Notes: generated by a model from the letters alone, not told the origin. A DNA stretch of 49,272 nt from JAZRZI01 sp045601325 (GCA_045601325.1 JAZRZI010000057.1:1-49272); one strand, 5' to 3'; numbered from the stretch's first letter, positions 1 through 9,081 are shown. Numbers and translations are program-made.

Positions 1-53
1 TAACGTAGTTATTGTCCTACTCACCTCTTCGTGCTTTGTAGACCGTTCCTAAC
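1..53 (-). ncRNA. possible start of a T-box-like leader running off the left edge
   Basis: On the minus strand the segment 30-17 reads GAAGAGGTGAGTAG. This resembles the AGAG...AGTA conserved bases near the 5' end of stem I in Firmicutes T-box leaders. It starts about 25 nt after a predicted extended -10 promoter at 61-69, where stem I would be expected. The specifier loop, antiterminator and downstream gene lie outside the window, so this is only a suggestion from a short motif. It could equally be an unrelated 5' UTR. Confidence 0.25.
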
Positions 54-60
54 GTTATTA

Positions 61-69
61 ATCATATCA
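61..69 (-). promoter_or_regulatory. extended -10 promoter element, leftward
   Basis: On the minus strand this reads TGATATGAT, an extended -10 box (TGn followed by TATGAT). Initiation would fall near 54. No convincing -35 box is present. It would drive the leader that leaves the window on the left and would be divergent from the STAS gene. Confidence 0.35.
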
Positions 70-75
70 CGGTTG

Positions 76-122
76 CCAAACATTTCCGTAAAACGTTTGG
101 GGGTCAGCGCATCGCGCGACCC
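76..122 (+). other. two tandem hairpins just before the STAS gene
   Basis: Two perfect stems lie back to back. CCAAAC (76-81) pairs with GTTTGG (95-100). GGGTC (101-105) plus GCGC (107-110) pairs with GCGC (114-117) plus GACCC (118-122), with a single bulged A and an ATC loop. The second ends 2 nt before the GGAG ribosome binding site of the STAS gene. It has no T-run, so it is not a standard terminator. It is GC-rich against a very AT-rich background. It could modulate access to the ribosome binding site or belong to an RNA. Confidence 0.45.
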
Positions 123-134
123 ATGGAGAAAATT

Positions 135-434
135 ATGGAAATAGAAAAAATTGTTAACGGTGATGAATTCACATTTAAAATCTCTGGTGAACTTAATGTT
201 CTAACATCCCCAGATTTAGAAAAATATATCAACGAAAATGTTGAAGGTTCAAAGAAAGTTATCTTTGATTTAGAGAAACTTACATATATTTCTTCTGCTG
301 GTTTAAGAACAATCCTTGTTTTCCAAAAATCATGGAGAACAATTAGAAACTTCGTTATTAGAAATCTTACTGAAGAAGTTAGAGAAGTATTCGCTCTTAC
401 TGGATTCACAGAAATCCTTAATATTGAATATTAA
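135..434 (+). CDS. STAS-domain anti-anti-sigma factor
   Basis: A 99-residue single-domain STAS protein of the SpoIIAA/RsbV type. Members bind an anti-sigma or serine kinase partner and are switched by phosphorylation of a serine. The diagnostic segment FDLEKLTYISSAGLR is at residues 44-58, with S53/S54 at the expected phosphorylation position. ATG at 135 is preferred to ATG at 123 because GGAG (125-128) sits 6 nt upstream of it; starting at 123 would put the ribosome binding site inside the gene. No cognate kinase, phosphatase or sigma gene is adjacent, so the partner is unknown. It is monocistronic and followed by a strong terminator. It could act in a stress or envelope partner switch; that part is inference. 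Confidence 0.88.
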   Translation: MEIEKIVNGDEFTFKISGELNVLTSPDLEKYINENVEGSKKVIFDLEKLTYISSAGLRTILVFQKSWRTIRNFVIRNLTEEVREVFALTGFTEILNIEY

Positions 435-455
435 TTTTTAGGACAAAATATAAAG

Positions 456-484
456 GCTCGATGAAACAACATCGAGCTTTTTTG
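456..484 (+). terminator. intrinsic terminator of the STAS gene
   Basis: GCTCGATG (456-463) pairs with CATCGAGC (470-477) over a 6-nt loop, followed by TTTTTT. The same stem read leftward is followed by CTTTATATTTT and could also stop the leftward 949-residue gene. Confidence 0.9.
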
Positions 485-493
485 TGCTTTTAA

Positions 494-3343
494 CTAGAAA
501 GTTATTAATTGGTTCAAAGCATCATTTTCATGAGCCTTTAAATAAGCTTCCAGATTAGTTAGTCTATTGGATTCGGTTAATTCCGTGCTTGTATCACTTT
601 CGAGCTTGAAATTGGCTTTAACACCTATTGTGATACCTAAAGATATATCTAAGCTTAAATCTACAGAAGTTAACATATGCTTAACTGGGTCAGCATTAAC
701 ATCTAAGATGAGATTATTTTTAAGAATTGAACTTCCTGTTAACGCCATTAGGCTAATTGCAAATTGGAAGTAATCCTTATTTTCTTCTTTAGTGTATTTG
801 AAATCTTGAAGAATGTTTTCGTATTGAATTTGAGCCTTTTCTTGGGATTCGGATTGGTTGATACTTTTCATAATCATGTCAGTGAATCCAAGCATGTCTT
901 TGCAAAGGATTTCTACGATGTTACTTACGAAGAAATCAACAGTGCATCTTCTAGAGTAATGAATATTCTTACTACTATTCATAAATTGATCATATCTATA
1001 GATGTATAGGTAATCGCCTTGATAATAAATAGCAGCGCTTCTTGTTGGGAATGTTAATAATTCTTTATTCACACCTACGATAGTTGGTACGCTCTTTAAT
1101 TGAGCGTCTACTTGGACATCTCCGTTATCATTACGAACTTTAACTTCCATAGGAATTGAAATAACATCAAATCCCACTAAGCTAACGTTAGCGGTGCCAG
1201 TTATATGATAGTATTCAAATTTGGATGTATTTATTCCTAATTCTAATAATACTTTGATATCAGAGAAGTCTAAATAATTATCATTTGCATCAAGTCTTGT
1301 TGATTCTAAAGATGGATCGTAATCAGATACTTTAGCGTTAATTTCAACCGCACATGTTCCAAAATCTATATTGGATAAGTTTAGGTTTTTAATAAGTGTT
1401 TCACCTTGGTCATTTTTACCATATTCAAAACAGAGATGGATTTTATCCATATCTAATTCAAGAATATCTAAATAGACATCGCATTCAATCATTTTATCGG
1501 TTATCACTAAGTTATCGATGAGGTTATATTCTAATAAAAGACCATAATCTCCGTTTATTACTTGAATGATAGGAGAATTCTCTAAAGAATCTAACAAATC
1601 AGCATATAGCTCAATAAAGTGCTTATCTGGATTTTCAACAACGTTTAGAATTAAACTTTTTAATTCCACCATAGTGTCGGTGTTGAATTTACCTTTTAAT
1701 GTGTCGTTATAAGAGAAGATGATATTTTCAGGCGATTTCATATCAGCTTTGATATTGTGCTTATAGTCTTTGCTATCAACGATTAAAACGTTTCCATAGC
1801 CAAACATATTTTCAATATCAAATTGGATATTTCCATCTAATGTAATATCTTTAAGATTTTCTTGTTTTCTATCAATAACTGCGTCAAATTCCAAGTTAAA
1901 TTGAGTTTGCTTAATTAATTTTTCGAATGTTTCGATTAAGTTATAAGCAGGATCAATCGCTACGAATTTTTCTTTATTAAATGATGGTGCTACATAATCT
2001 TTAAAAGTTAAAACAACATCAACTGAAGTTCCTTTAATGTTTAAGTCTTTGAGTGTTATAGCTGTTAAACCTTGTTGGTTATAAGATATTTCAACTACGA
2101 TATTACCAACATCTAAGCCTAAAGCATTGAAATTTAATTCGATAGATGCTTTTTCTTCGTCCATAGATAATTTACCTAATGTATTAGTTAATTTGTTAAT
2201 CAACGCTCCTACTTGGATATCACTTAGTGATGCGGTGACTGTGTTTAAAACATCTTCTAATCCACCTTTATCTAATTTAACTAATATGTAATTAATTAAA
2301 TCGAGAATAGTGGAGTCTTCTAAGGAAACATTAATTTTATTAATACCTGCATAAACAGTGTAATCTTGATAAGCAGCAATAAAGTCATGTGTTCTACCTT
2401 TTTCTGTCACATTTCCTTCTAATGTATAAAGTTGATTCTTAACATCTAATCCAATGTCAACATTTGCGCCTAAATCTAAACCTTTTTCTTCATTAGCTAC
2501 TTGAGCGGATACATTGAGCATTATTTGATCTTGTTTAACAAGATTATAGATTGAATCAAATAAGTTAAATGCATACTTGAAGTCAATATAGTCTTTTGCG
2601 TTTTCACCTTTTAATGGGTCGATAATATTTAATTCTTCCTTTGAAGCGGAAATGATATCTAAATCAGCAGATAAATCAATACCCATCAAAGAAGCATCAT
2701 CAATTCTTGCGCCTAAGAATCTATCTTTTTCATCTTCGTCTGTTTTAATACCGATGTCTAAACCAGCGAAAGAGAATGGGAAATAGTATTCTCCGTTAGA
2801 GTATTGTTTCTTATCTTCTTCTTTTAAATCACCTAATTGATTTGTTAATGCATCTATATCAATAGTAGAGAATTCTTCAGGTAGTTCTAATTGAAGACCA
2901 TAAGTTGGTAACATGTTAATAAAGTCTAAAACGTTATCTGTTGCTAACTTAAAGTGGTTATTTAAAACATCTAACGCAATTACGCCATCAACATAACTTA
3001 CATTTGCGTTAATAAGTTCGCCATCTACAGTAATTCCTAATTCAGCATTAACGCTGATATTTTCTAAATCCGCAAGGGAAATGCTACCTTTTAAGGCTAA
3101 ATCAACATCAATTTCTTTAATTGATAATCCAATATTACCATCTACAATAATACCTTCATTACCTGTTATATAATTGAGCAATTTTTCAGCAGGTGTTTCG
3201 ACGATTTCGATTGGATTGTCGATAATTGGTTCATCACTCTTTTCTAAAGATTTCTTTGGCTTATATTGAAGCATCATCGCGCCGCCAGTGGATAAAAAGA
3301 ATATTCCGCCATAAAGCATGAATGATTTTAATATTTTTTTCAT
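494..3343 (-). CDS. large exported repetitive protein, cassette copy A
   Basis: 949 residues with an N-terminal hydrophobic segment (about 8-27) after a KK pair, then an acidic linker and a long beta-rich extracytoplasmic region. There is no lipobox cysteine, so the N-terminus probably stays as a membrane anchor. The body contains repeated modules in which an amphipathic helix (for example AYNLIETFEKLIKQ) precedes alternating strands such as LDGNIQFDIEN. Blocks YNDTLKGKFNT and LIDNLVITD are nearly identical in the paralogue at 5156-8152. The start has AAAGGAG upstream and follows the stop of the 320-residue gene by 16 nt, so the two are an operon. I do not recognise a family. The fold may resemble tubular lipid-binding or LppX/LolA-like proteins, but this is a guess. 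Confidence 0.85.
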   Translation of the reverse strand: MKKILKSFMLYGGIFFLSTGGAMMLQYKPKKSLEKSDEPIIDNPIEIVETPAEKLLNYITGNEGIIVDGNIGLSIKEIDVDLALKGSISLADLENISVNAELGITVDGELINANVSYVDGVIALDVLNNHFKLATDNVLDFINMLPTYGLQLELPEEFSTIDIDALTNQLGDLKEEDKKQYSNGEYYFPFSFAGLDIGIKTDEDEKDRFLGARIDDASLMGIDLSADLDIISASKEELNIIDPLKGENAKDYIDFKYAFNLFDSIYNLVKQDQIMLNVSAQVANEEKGLDLGANVDIGLDVKNQLYTLEGNVTEKGRTHDFIAAYQDYTVYAGINKINVSLEDSTILDLINYILVKLDKGGLEDVLNTVTASLSDIQVGALINKLTNTLGKLSMDEEKASIELNFNALGLDVGNIVVEISYNQQGLTAITLKDLNIKGTSVDVVLTFKDYVAPSFNKEKFVAIDPAYNLIETFEKLIKQTQFNLEFDAVIDRKQENLKDITLDGNIQFDIENMFGYGNVLIVDSKDYKHNIKADMKSPENIIFSYNDTLKGKFNTDTMVELKSLILNVVENPDKHFIELYADLLDSLENSPIIQVINGDYGLLLEYNLIDNLVITDKMIECDVYLDILELDMDKIHLCFEYGKNDQGETLIKNLNLSNIDFGTCAVEINAKVSDYDPSLESTRLDANDNYLDFSDIKVLLELGINTSKFEYYHITGTANVSLVGFDVISIPMEVKVRNDNGDVQVDAQLKSVPTIVGVNKELLTFPTRSAAIYYQGDYLYIYRYDQFMNSSKNIHYSRRCTVDFFVSNIVEILCKDMLGFTDMIMKSINQSESQEKAQIQYENILQDFKYTKEENKDYFQFAISLMALTGSSILKNNLILDVNADPVKHMLTSVDLSLDISLGITIGVKANFKLESDTSTELTESNRLTNLEAYLKAHENDALNQLITF

Positions 3344-3359
3344 ATTCGACTCTCCTTTC

Positions 3360-4322
3360 TTATTCGTTATATGGGCTATTTGTATTTAGATCAGGTATAG
3401 CTACATGTGTATCGTAGGTATGTATTTCATCTAAATTTCCTGTCGCGCTTGCCCAAACGCCTTTTTTAACTTTATATGATTCACTTGCGTGTGTTTCTAA
3501 CAAATTCAATTGCTCATCTAGTACTACTTGGAAATGAACTTTGCTAAAGACTGGATATTCTTCCAAGTCCGATGTCATCTTCATCTGTTTAACATAGTTA
3601 ATGACACTTTTCTTACTATCTAGTTCTAAATCTATGTATACTTTGTTATCTTTGATTTCACTATTGGATTCAAGGACTGTTTTACTAGATATGATGTAGA
3701 CAGTTGGCTTTGACATATCTCTGCCCCATTGTTCTGCATATTCTTCAATGGTTTGTTCGACTTTGTCGTTTTCATCCCAAGTGGCTTTCTTTGTACTTAC
3801 ATCATGACCTGTATATGTCACAATGTTTTCGTCTTCTTGATAGAATCTTTTAGCAACATGTACAATCTTAGAGTTTGATAAGTTTTCAAAGAAGTACTTT
3901 GTTTTATCGGTTACTCCATAGCTTCTAATGGTTTGTTTAACGCCCATTGCATTTACTAGACCAACACCTATAACTGTGTGATAATCGTGTTCTGCAATTT
4001 TATTAAAGCCAATATTTGCTAACTCATATTCCGTATAATTTGTTGTATATTTAACTAGGTCATTTAACCCTCTATCATTGTCATAGCGTTTCATCAGCTC
4101 TATTTGATCATCGTATAAATCGTTTTGATCTATCTTGCTATAGTCATATGCTTGGCCACCAAAGAATAGTTTTCCTAATATGGTTCCAAGTGTTGCGCCT
4201 ACTGCAAGAACCCCTACACAAATGCAAATTGTTAGAACTTTCTTACTTTTTTGAGGTTTTTCTGTTTTTTCAGGCGAGGTGTCGAGTTCCTCTATGTTTT
4301 CGACAGTTTCTTCTTTTTTCAT
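3360..4322 (-). CDS. single-pass membrane protein, first gene of cassette A
   Basis: 320 residues: an acidic, Lys-rich cytoplasmic tail of about 28 residues, one transmembrane segment (about 29-53), then an extracytoplasmic region of about 265 residues. It is a diverged paralogue of the 8154-9071 product. Shared blocks include YIISSKT, SVINYVK, SYKVKKGVW and IPDLNTN near the C-terminus. No known family is recognised. The start is ATG at 4322 rather than the upstream TTG at 4331, because that TTG overlaps the likely -10 box TAATAT (4336-4331). There is no Shine-Dalgarno, so the message may be leaderless. It is the first gene of a two-gene operon with the 949-residue protein and is divergent from the XRE-type regulator, which may control it. 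Confidence 0.85.
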   Translation of the reverse strand: MKKEETVENIEELDTSPEKTEKPQKSKKVLTICICVGVLAVGATLGTILGKLFFGGQAYDYSKIDQNDLYDDQIELMKRYDNDRGLNDLVKYTTNYTEYELANIGFNKIAEHDYHTVIGVGLVNAMGVKQTIRSYGVTDKTKYFFENLSNSKIVHVAKRFYQEDENIVTYTGHDVSTKKATWDENDKVEQTIEEYAEQWGRDMSKPTVYIISSKTVLESNSEIKDNKVYIDLELDSKKSVINYVKQMKMTSDLEEYPVFSKVHFQVVLDEQLNLLETHASESYKVKKGVWASATGNLDEIHTYDTHVAIPDLNTNSPYNE

Positions 4323-4330
4323 AGGAAGCA

Positions 4331-4359
4331 ATATTATTCTATAAGAATGTCAAAAACAA
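4331..4359 (-). promoter_or_regulatory. promoter of envelope cassette A, likely leaderless
   Basis: On the minus strand TTGTTT (4359-4354), a 17-nt spacer and TAATAT (4336-4331) lie upstream, with 8 nt to the ATG. A TTGACA (4353-4348) also occurs but is only 11 nt from the -10 box. Initiation would be at or 1-2 nt before the start codon. Confidence 0.55.
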
Positions 4360-4425
4360 ATAACCCTATTAGTCATAACCTTCATTAGAGAATATTTTTC
4401 TAAAGATAATAGAGTAAATAGAGAC

Positions 4426-4440
4426 TCTCTTAATAAGAGA
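4426..4440. promoter_or_regulatory. candidate operator palindrome between regulator and cassette A
   Basis: TCTCTT-AAT-AAGAGA is a perfect 6+3+6 palindrome. It lies in the divergent spacer, 18 nt upstream of the regulator's -35 box. Its position and symmetry suit a dimeric XRE-type repressor. Assignment to that regulator is inference. Confidence 0.4.
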
Positions 4441-4457
4441 ATTATATATTTATTATG

Positions 4458-4486
4458 TTGAAATAGTGGCTTTTTGGGCGTATTTT
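4458..4486 (+). promoter_or_regulatory. promoter of the membrane XRE regulator, leaderless
   Basis: TTGAAA (4458-4463), a 17-nt spacer and TATTTT (4481-4486), with 8 nt to the ATG at 4495. Initiation is expected at 4493-4495. No Shine-Dalgarno is present upstream of the ATG. Confidence 0.55.
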
Positions 4487-4494
4487 ATAAGTGT

Positions 4495-5103
4495 ATGAAG
4501 AACATAAGAGAAATCATTGGGGATAATTTAGCGTCCCTAAGAAAAGAAAAAAAGCTTACTCAACTTGAGATTGCTGAAAAATTTAACTACTCTGACAAAG
4601 CTGTTAGCAAGTGGGAAAAAGGCGATACAATTCCTGACATTGAAACACTTAATGCGCTTGCTGAATTCTACGGAGTTACGTTAGATTACCTCACACATGA
4701 GGGCACCAGAGAAGAAAAAGCAGAGTTTGTTAAAAAAGCAAACAAGAGCACCAAAAATAGAATTGCTAACTGTGCGTTAACAATCTCTATTGTTTGGCTA
4801 ATAGCAACTATTGTATTTGTCTATGGTTGCTTAGATTCCACGAAAGGAACTCCTGAAACTCTTTGGGTATCATTTATTTGGGCTCTTCCATTTTCTGCGC
4901 TGATGTATCAATTCTTTAATAAAAAGTACTTTGGTAATAAACCTGGAACAATTGTTGCGTTGTCATTCCTTATTTGGACATTATTAACAGCTATCTATTT
5001 AACAGCAGGTGTAGCTGCTAGCTTCTGGAGCTTATGGGCCTTATTCATATTGGGCATTCCTCTACAAGTATCTTTGATCCTTTGGATAAATACAAAAAAG
5101 TAA
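4495..5103 (+). CDS. XRE-family regulator with C-terminal membrane domain
   Basis: 202 residues. Residues 1-66 form a Cro/C1-type helix-turn-helix; the recognition region is YSDKAVSKWEKG, typical of the clade. A charged linker is followed by about four hydrophobic segments (roughly 90-112, 124-143, 153-173 and 178-199). DNA-binding domains tethered to the membrane in this way often sense envelope state or a bound ligand. The start is ATG at 4495; an upstream in-frame TTG at 4474 falls inside the promoter. It sits between the two paralogous envelope cassettes, divergent from copy A and convergent with copy B, so it is the obvious candidate to control one or both. That link is inferred from position only. 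Confidence 0.85.
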   Translation: MKNIREIIGDNLASLRKEKKLTQLEIAEKFNYSDKAVSKWEKGDTIPDIETLNALAEFYGVTLDYLTHEGTREEKAEFVKKANKSTKNRIANCALTISIVWLIATIVFVYGCLDSTKGTPETLWVSFIWALPFSALMYQFFNKKYFGNKPGTIVALSFLIWTLLTAIYLTAGVAASFWSLWALFILGIPLQVSLILWINTKK

Positions 5104-5107
5104 AAAT

Positions 5108-5136
5108 AAAGCATCTATTTGAAAGATGCTTTTTTG
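5108..5136. terminator. bidirectional terminator between regulator and cassette B
   Basis: AAGCATCT pairs with AGATGCTT, followed by a T-run on the plus strand. On the minus strand the same stem is followed by TATTTTTA, so it can serve both convergent units. Confidence 0.85.
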
Positions 5137-5155
5137 TTGGAATTAAGATAAGAGA

Positions 5156-8152
5156 TTATTCGAAATCACGTTCAACAATTTTACCATTTTGTCTGCGATA
5201 GACTTGGTTGATCTTTCGAGAATCAGGATTGAATTCACTCTTGAAATCAATCAAATCAGTTAACACGTTGCTTGCAGTTGCTTCAGCTTCGATTTCTTCC
5301 ATTTCAAGACTTAACTTAATGTCGAAGGCAATACCTGTATTAAGTGAAATTTCTGCAACAACTGACGTAAGTTTTTGTGTTTGAGAATTGGAATTGATAG
5401 TAAAATACAATGGTTTCTTAAATGTGCTATCTTGTAGCAATTCATATGTATCAATAACAAAACCAAATGTGTCAGTAGTGGATGTTTCGTTAAATGTATA
5501 GTTCTTCAATACATTTTCATAGTGGATTACTGGAGCTGAACTTGATCCTCCACCTCCGCCTGAAGAAGATGTACCTGGTTTACTAAATCCCATATCATCA
5601 GTGATTTCAGTATTTAACCAAAGCATTTGCTTTGTAATTAAATAGCCGATGTTATCTAAGAAGAAGTCTTCATCACACTTAATCCATTCCCATTTTGTGT
5701 GGCCAAATGTGAATGAGTCTTTTCTCATAATATAATATGATTTAGTTTTATCACACATGTATAATGTTGCGTTTCTATTTTTACTGCTGATATCTATACT
5801 ATCTGACCATCCTGGGTTTACGCCTGGAATGATAGGAATATCGTTGAATTGTGCGACAATTTCAGTTCCATCAGCGCCTGTTCTAACTTTTAAATCAAGT
5901 TCAATACTCATGGATGCTAGGCCATCACCAATGTATGCTCTTACAACACCAGAGGCGTGGTAGTACTTACTATTGATTGTTTGACTGACAAAATCAATTA
6001 AAGTTGTCACACTTGTAAAATCAATGAATGAACTATCCTCTACAAGGGCTTTTGCATCATATGAAACATCATATTCTTTTAGTGTAAGAGTTACAGATAA
6101 TAATGAGTTATCCAAATCGATATTGCTTAATGTTAAGGTATTGAGAACAATATCATCATTTGAATTCTTACTAAAAGTAATAGATACATTTGCGTAGTTA
6201 TCACCTATGTTAAGTAATTCTAAACTTAAATCAAAAGCAACACTAGAATCTGTAATAACGAGATTATCGATTAAATCGTATTCTAATAAGCCCCAGTAAT
6301 TGCCATCTAATAAAAGTTGAGTTAATGGGCTTCCAAGGCCCTCGAGGAAATCAGTTAAGATTGTAAGCAAATCCTCAACATCTTCTTTGTTTTCTTCGTC
6401 TTCGATGACCGATGGCAAAATTCCAGATGGTTCTTCGGTTACTTCGTTTAAAACACTAGTGTTGAATTTGCCTTTTAAAGTATCATTATATTCAAATAAA
6501 ATTTTACCTTCTTCATCTACATTAGCTTCTAACTTATGAGAATAGTTATTTGGATCCACTAAAGTTAATTCACCATAACCACATGAATTATCTAAATCAA
6601 TTTGTGCGTAACCATCTAAAGTTAGATTATTTTTATCTGGATTTTGTCTATCCATTAATGCTGAAACTTCTAACCTAATTTTTGAAGATTCGATTAAATT
6701 ATCAATTGCAGGCAATAAACCAAATGCAGGGTCAATTGCGACATATTTTGTTTTGTCAAATGAAGGAGCGACGTAATCCTTTAATGTTATTGTTATATCA
6801 TCGAAATACCAGGTTTCAACTTCAAAGTGATCAACTTTTAATGTTTTTAGTGATTGGTCATCAAATGTTAATGTTGCGTGGACTTGATTCATTGAACTAT
6901 CAAAGACTGATAAATCTAAGTCAACATCTAATTGATTCTCGGTTAATACGATAAAACCTAAGCCATTTTTAACTTTATTAATGATTTCCGATACTTCGGT
7001 AGCTTCGATAATTTCTGTTGTTGCATCCATTAATTTAACGACATTATTACCTTTTGTGATTTTATGATCTAGGTAATCGATTACCTCATTAATAGATGAA
7101 TCCTTAACGCTTAAGAACATTTTATTTATGTTTGCGTATATTGTGTTATTTTCGTATGCGCCAAAGAATTCGTATTGTCTTTTACTGTCACCTAATGTGC
7201 CGTCTAATGATAAGCTATCGTTGTTAAAATCATAACCTACACCAAGATTTGCTTGGAGTATCTCTCTGTTACCAGAATTTTCCATGACTCCAATTTTCGC
7301 GGACACATCTGCCATTAATTGTTTTTGGCCAGTTAAAGAATAAATATCAGTAAACAAATTAAAGCAATTTCTAAAGTCTATGTATTTATCTTTGTTTGGT
7401 CCTTGTAATGGATTTTCAATATGAATTTCACTTGACGAAATATCTTCGATTCTAATGTCTGCTTTAATATTTACTTCATCAATTGTTAAGGATTCTGTTT
7501 TTAAACCTAACACTCTATCTTCTGAAGATTTACTAACTATAATATCGACTTCTTCATTATTAATTTTAATTGGGAAATAATAATCTCCATTAGGTGCTTG
7601 TTTCTTATCTGTTTCTTCTAACGCACCAACTGCGATTAATACATCTTGCCAATCAATTGCATCAGCATATTTCTTTAATGGCAATAATTTACGTTGGTTT
7701 GATGTTGGAGTGGTGGTTACAGCATCTACTAAATCTATAAAATCGTTAATATCATCAATACTCGCTTTAAAGTAGTTATCAAATGCATCTAATGTTACAA
7801 CTTGGCTTATATAAGTTGCGGATAAATCTACATCTTCCCCGCTTACATTTGCGTGTACATTAGCCCAGGCATCTAAATCCTCAAAGGATCTTTTATCTAC
7901 TTGCCCTTTAATATCAGCAACAATAGTATCGACACCGACTTTAACAATTGCGTTTGCGCTAACATTAAAGAATTGATTATCTGATAGATAATTTAGCATT
8001 TTTGCAAAAGGAGCAGTATCTTTGACTGGCCTATCTTCCTCTTGTTCTTCTGGAGGTTCAATTGGTTTTGGTTTCGCAATAAAAATAGTAGCAGCTGTTG
8101 CAGCAGCAAATACGCCTGTATAGATAAGTATGTATTTTGCAACTTTATTCAT
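5156..8152 (-). CDS. large exported repetitive protein, cassette copy B
   Basis: 998 residues with an N-terminal hydrophobic anchor (about 7-26), a Pro/Glu-rich linker and a long beta-rich extracytoplasmic region. It is a full-length paralogue of the 494-3343 product and shares blocks such as YNDTLKGKFNT, LIDNLVITD and KDYVAPSF in the same order. A Gly/Ser tract (GTSSSGGGGGSSS), absent from copy A, lies near the C-terminal module and looks like a flexible linker. The C-terminus is longer and basic. The ATG follows the preceding gene's TAA by one base, and GGAGGG lies inside the end of that gene, so translation is coupled. No family is recognised; function unknown. Confidence 0.85.
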   Translation of the reverse strand: MNKVAKYILIYTGVFAAATAATIFIAKPKPIEPPEEQEEDRPVKDTAPFAKMLNYLSDNQFFNVSANAIVKVGVDTIVADIKGQVDKRSFEDLDAWANVHANVSGEDVDLSATYISQVVTLDAFDNYFKASIDDINDFIDLVDAVTTTPTSNQRKLLPLKKYADAIDWQDVLIAVGALEETDKKQAPNGDYYFPIKINNEEVDIIVSKSSEDRVLGLKTESLTIDEVNIKADIRIEDISSSEIHIENPLQGPNKDKYIDFRNCFNLFTDIYSLTGQKQLMADVSAKIGVMENSGNREILQANLGVGYDFNNDSLSLDGTLGDSKRQYEFFGAYENNTIYANINKMFLSVKDSSINEVIDYLDHKITKGNNVVKLMDATTEIIEATEVSEIINKVKNGLGFIVLTENQLDVDLDLSVFDSSMNQVHATLTFDDQSLKTLKVDHFEVETWYFDDITITLKDYVAPSFDKTKYVAIDPAFGLLPAIDNLIESSKIRLEVSALMDRQNPDKNNLTLDGYAQIDLDNSCGYGELTLVDPNNYSHKLEANVDEEGKILFEYNDTLKGKFNTSVLNEVTEEPSGILPSVIEDEENKEDVEDLLTILTDFLEGLGSPLTQLLLDGNYWGLLEYDLIDNLVITDSSVAFDLSLELLNIGDNYANVSITFSKNSNDDIVLNTLTLSNIDLDNSLLSVTLTLKEYDVSYDAKALVEDSSFIDFTSVTTLIDFVSQTINSKYYHASGVVRAYIGDGLASMSIELDLKVRTGADGTEIVAQFNDIPIIPGVNPGWSDSIDISSKNRNATLYMCDKTKSYYIMRKDSFTFGHTKWEWIKCDEDFFLDNIGYLITKQMLWLNTEITDDMGFSKPGTSSSGGGGGSSSAPVIHYENVLKNYTFNETSTTDTFGFVIDTYELLQDSTFKKPLYFTINSNSQTQKLTSVVAEISLNTGIAFDIKLSLEMEEIEAEATASNVLTDLIDFKSEFNPDSRKINQVYRRQNGKIVERDFE

Positions 8153-8153
8153 C

Positions 8154-9071
8154 TTATTTGCCCTCCGTGTAATTACAATTTGTTTCTAAGTCTGGTATTT
8201 CTGGCACATTATCGTAATAGTAATTTGTTACTATTTCTCCAGTCGCATCCATCCAAACAGGTTTTTTGACTTTGTAGTTTTCTTTACAATATGTACTTAC
8301 GATTTGTAAATCGCTATTAATGGTAATGTTTAATTCTATGTCATCAACAAATACTGGATCAGCGTCGAGATTTGATAATTGTACCATCTCTTTAACATAG
8401 TTAATAACTGAAGTTTCTTTATCTAATTTAAGCTTGATAACATAGTTATCTTCAACTTCTTCGACTTTATTACCTACATTGCATGTTTTGCTAGAAATAA
8501 TATAAGAAAATGGTTTTGATAATGATTTGCCCCATGTTTCTTTGAAATTTTCTTGGCTATATTCACTATATTCAGCTTCCCATTTTGCAGAATCAACAGA
8601 ATTTGGTTTGCCTTTATAAATTCTAATTGTGTTATCACTATAAAAACGTGTTGCGACCTTAACTAAAGTTGAACGTGAAATATTTTCTAAGAAATTACTA
8701 TTTTGATTTTTAATAGCGAACGCTCTTATGGTTTGATCTAATGCAGGTGTTTCAACTTTTCCTTTGCAAATTGAATAATATGTTTCGTTTTGGTTTAGTC
8801 TAAATAATGCAATGTTAGCTAGATCCCATGGATCGAATTCCTGTGCGTATTGTGCGATAGTGTACTCGTTTTTAACACTTCTATATTTTTCTAATAACGC
8901 ATCCATGTCATCCACTAAGTCTTCCTCTTTGTATTGTTTGTAATCAACTTCTTTTGGTTTGAAAATTATGTTAATAGAAAGAAAAGCACCTAAAAGTCCG
9001 CCGGCTGCTACAACTAACAATCCAACACCTAATTTTGCTGCTAATGGAAATTTGCTTATTTTTTTTGTCAT
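8154..9071 (-). CDS. single-pass membrane protein, first gene of cassette B
   Basis: 305 residues with a short basic N-terminus, one transmembrane segment (about 9-36) and an extracytoplasmic domain. It is paralogous to the 3360-4322 product (shared YIISSKT, SVINYVKEM, NYKVKKPVW, IPDLETN) but lacks copy A's long acidic cytoplasmic tail. It is translationally coupled to the 998-residue partner downstream. The promoter TTGCAA-17-TATTAT ends 10 nt before the ATG and there is no Shine-Dalgarno, so the 5' UTR is 0-4 nt. No known family is recognised. The conserved pairing in both copies suggests that the two products act together at the cell surface. Confidence 0.85.
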   Translation of the reverse strand: MTKKISKFPLAAKLGVGLLVVAAGGLLGAFLSINIIFKPKEVDYKQYKEEDLVDDMDALLEKYRSVKNEYTIAQYAQEFDPWDLANIALFRLNQNETYYSICKGKVETPALDQTIRAFAIKNQNSNFLENISRSTLVKVATRFYSDNTIRIYKGKPNSVDSAKWEAEYSEYSQENFKETWGKSLSKPFSYIISSKTCNVGNKVEEVEDNYVIKLKLDKETSVINYVKEMVQLSNLDADPVFVDDIELNITINSDLQIVSTYCKENYKVKKPVWMDATGEIVTNYYYDNVPEIPDLETNCNYTEGK

Positions 9072-9081
9072 ATTCGGTTGT

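Noticed and set aside
123..134. ATG at 123 as the STAS start
   Set aside because: The GGAG ribosome binding site (125-128) would lie inside the gene, and the hairpin ends directly at the start codon; ATG 135 has the correct spacing.
5550..5580. Gly/Ser-rich tract in the 998-residue protein as a possible repeat-expansion or frameshift site
   Set aside because: The frame continues unchanged with conserved sequence on both sides; it is most simply a flexible linker.
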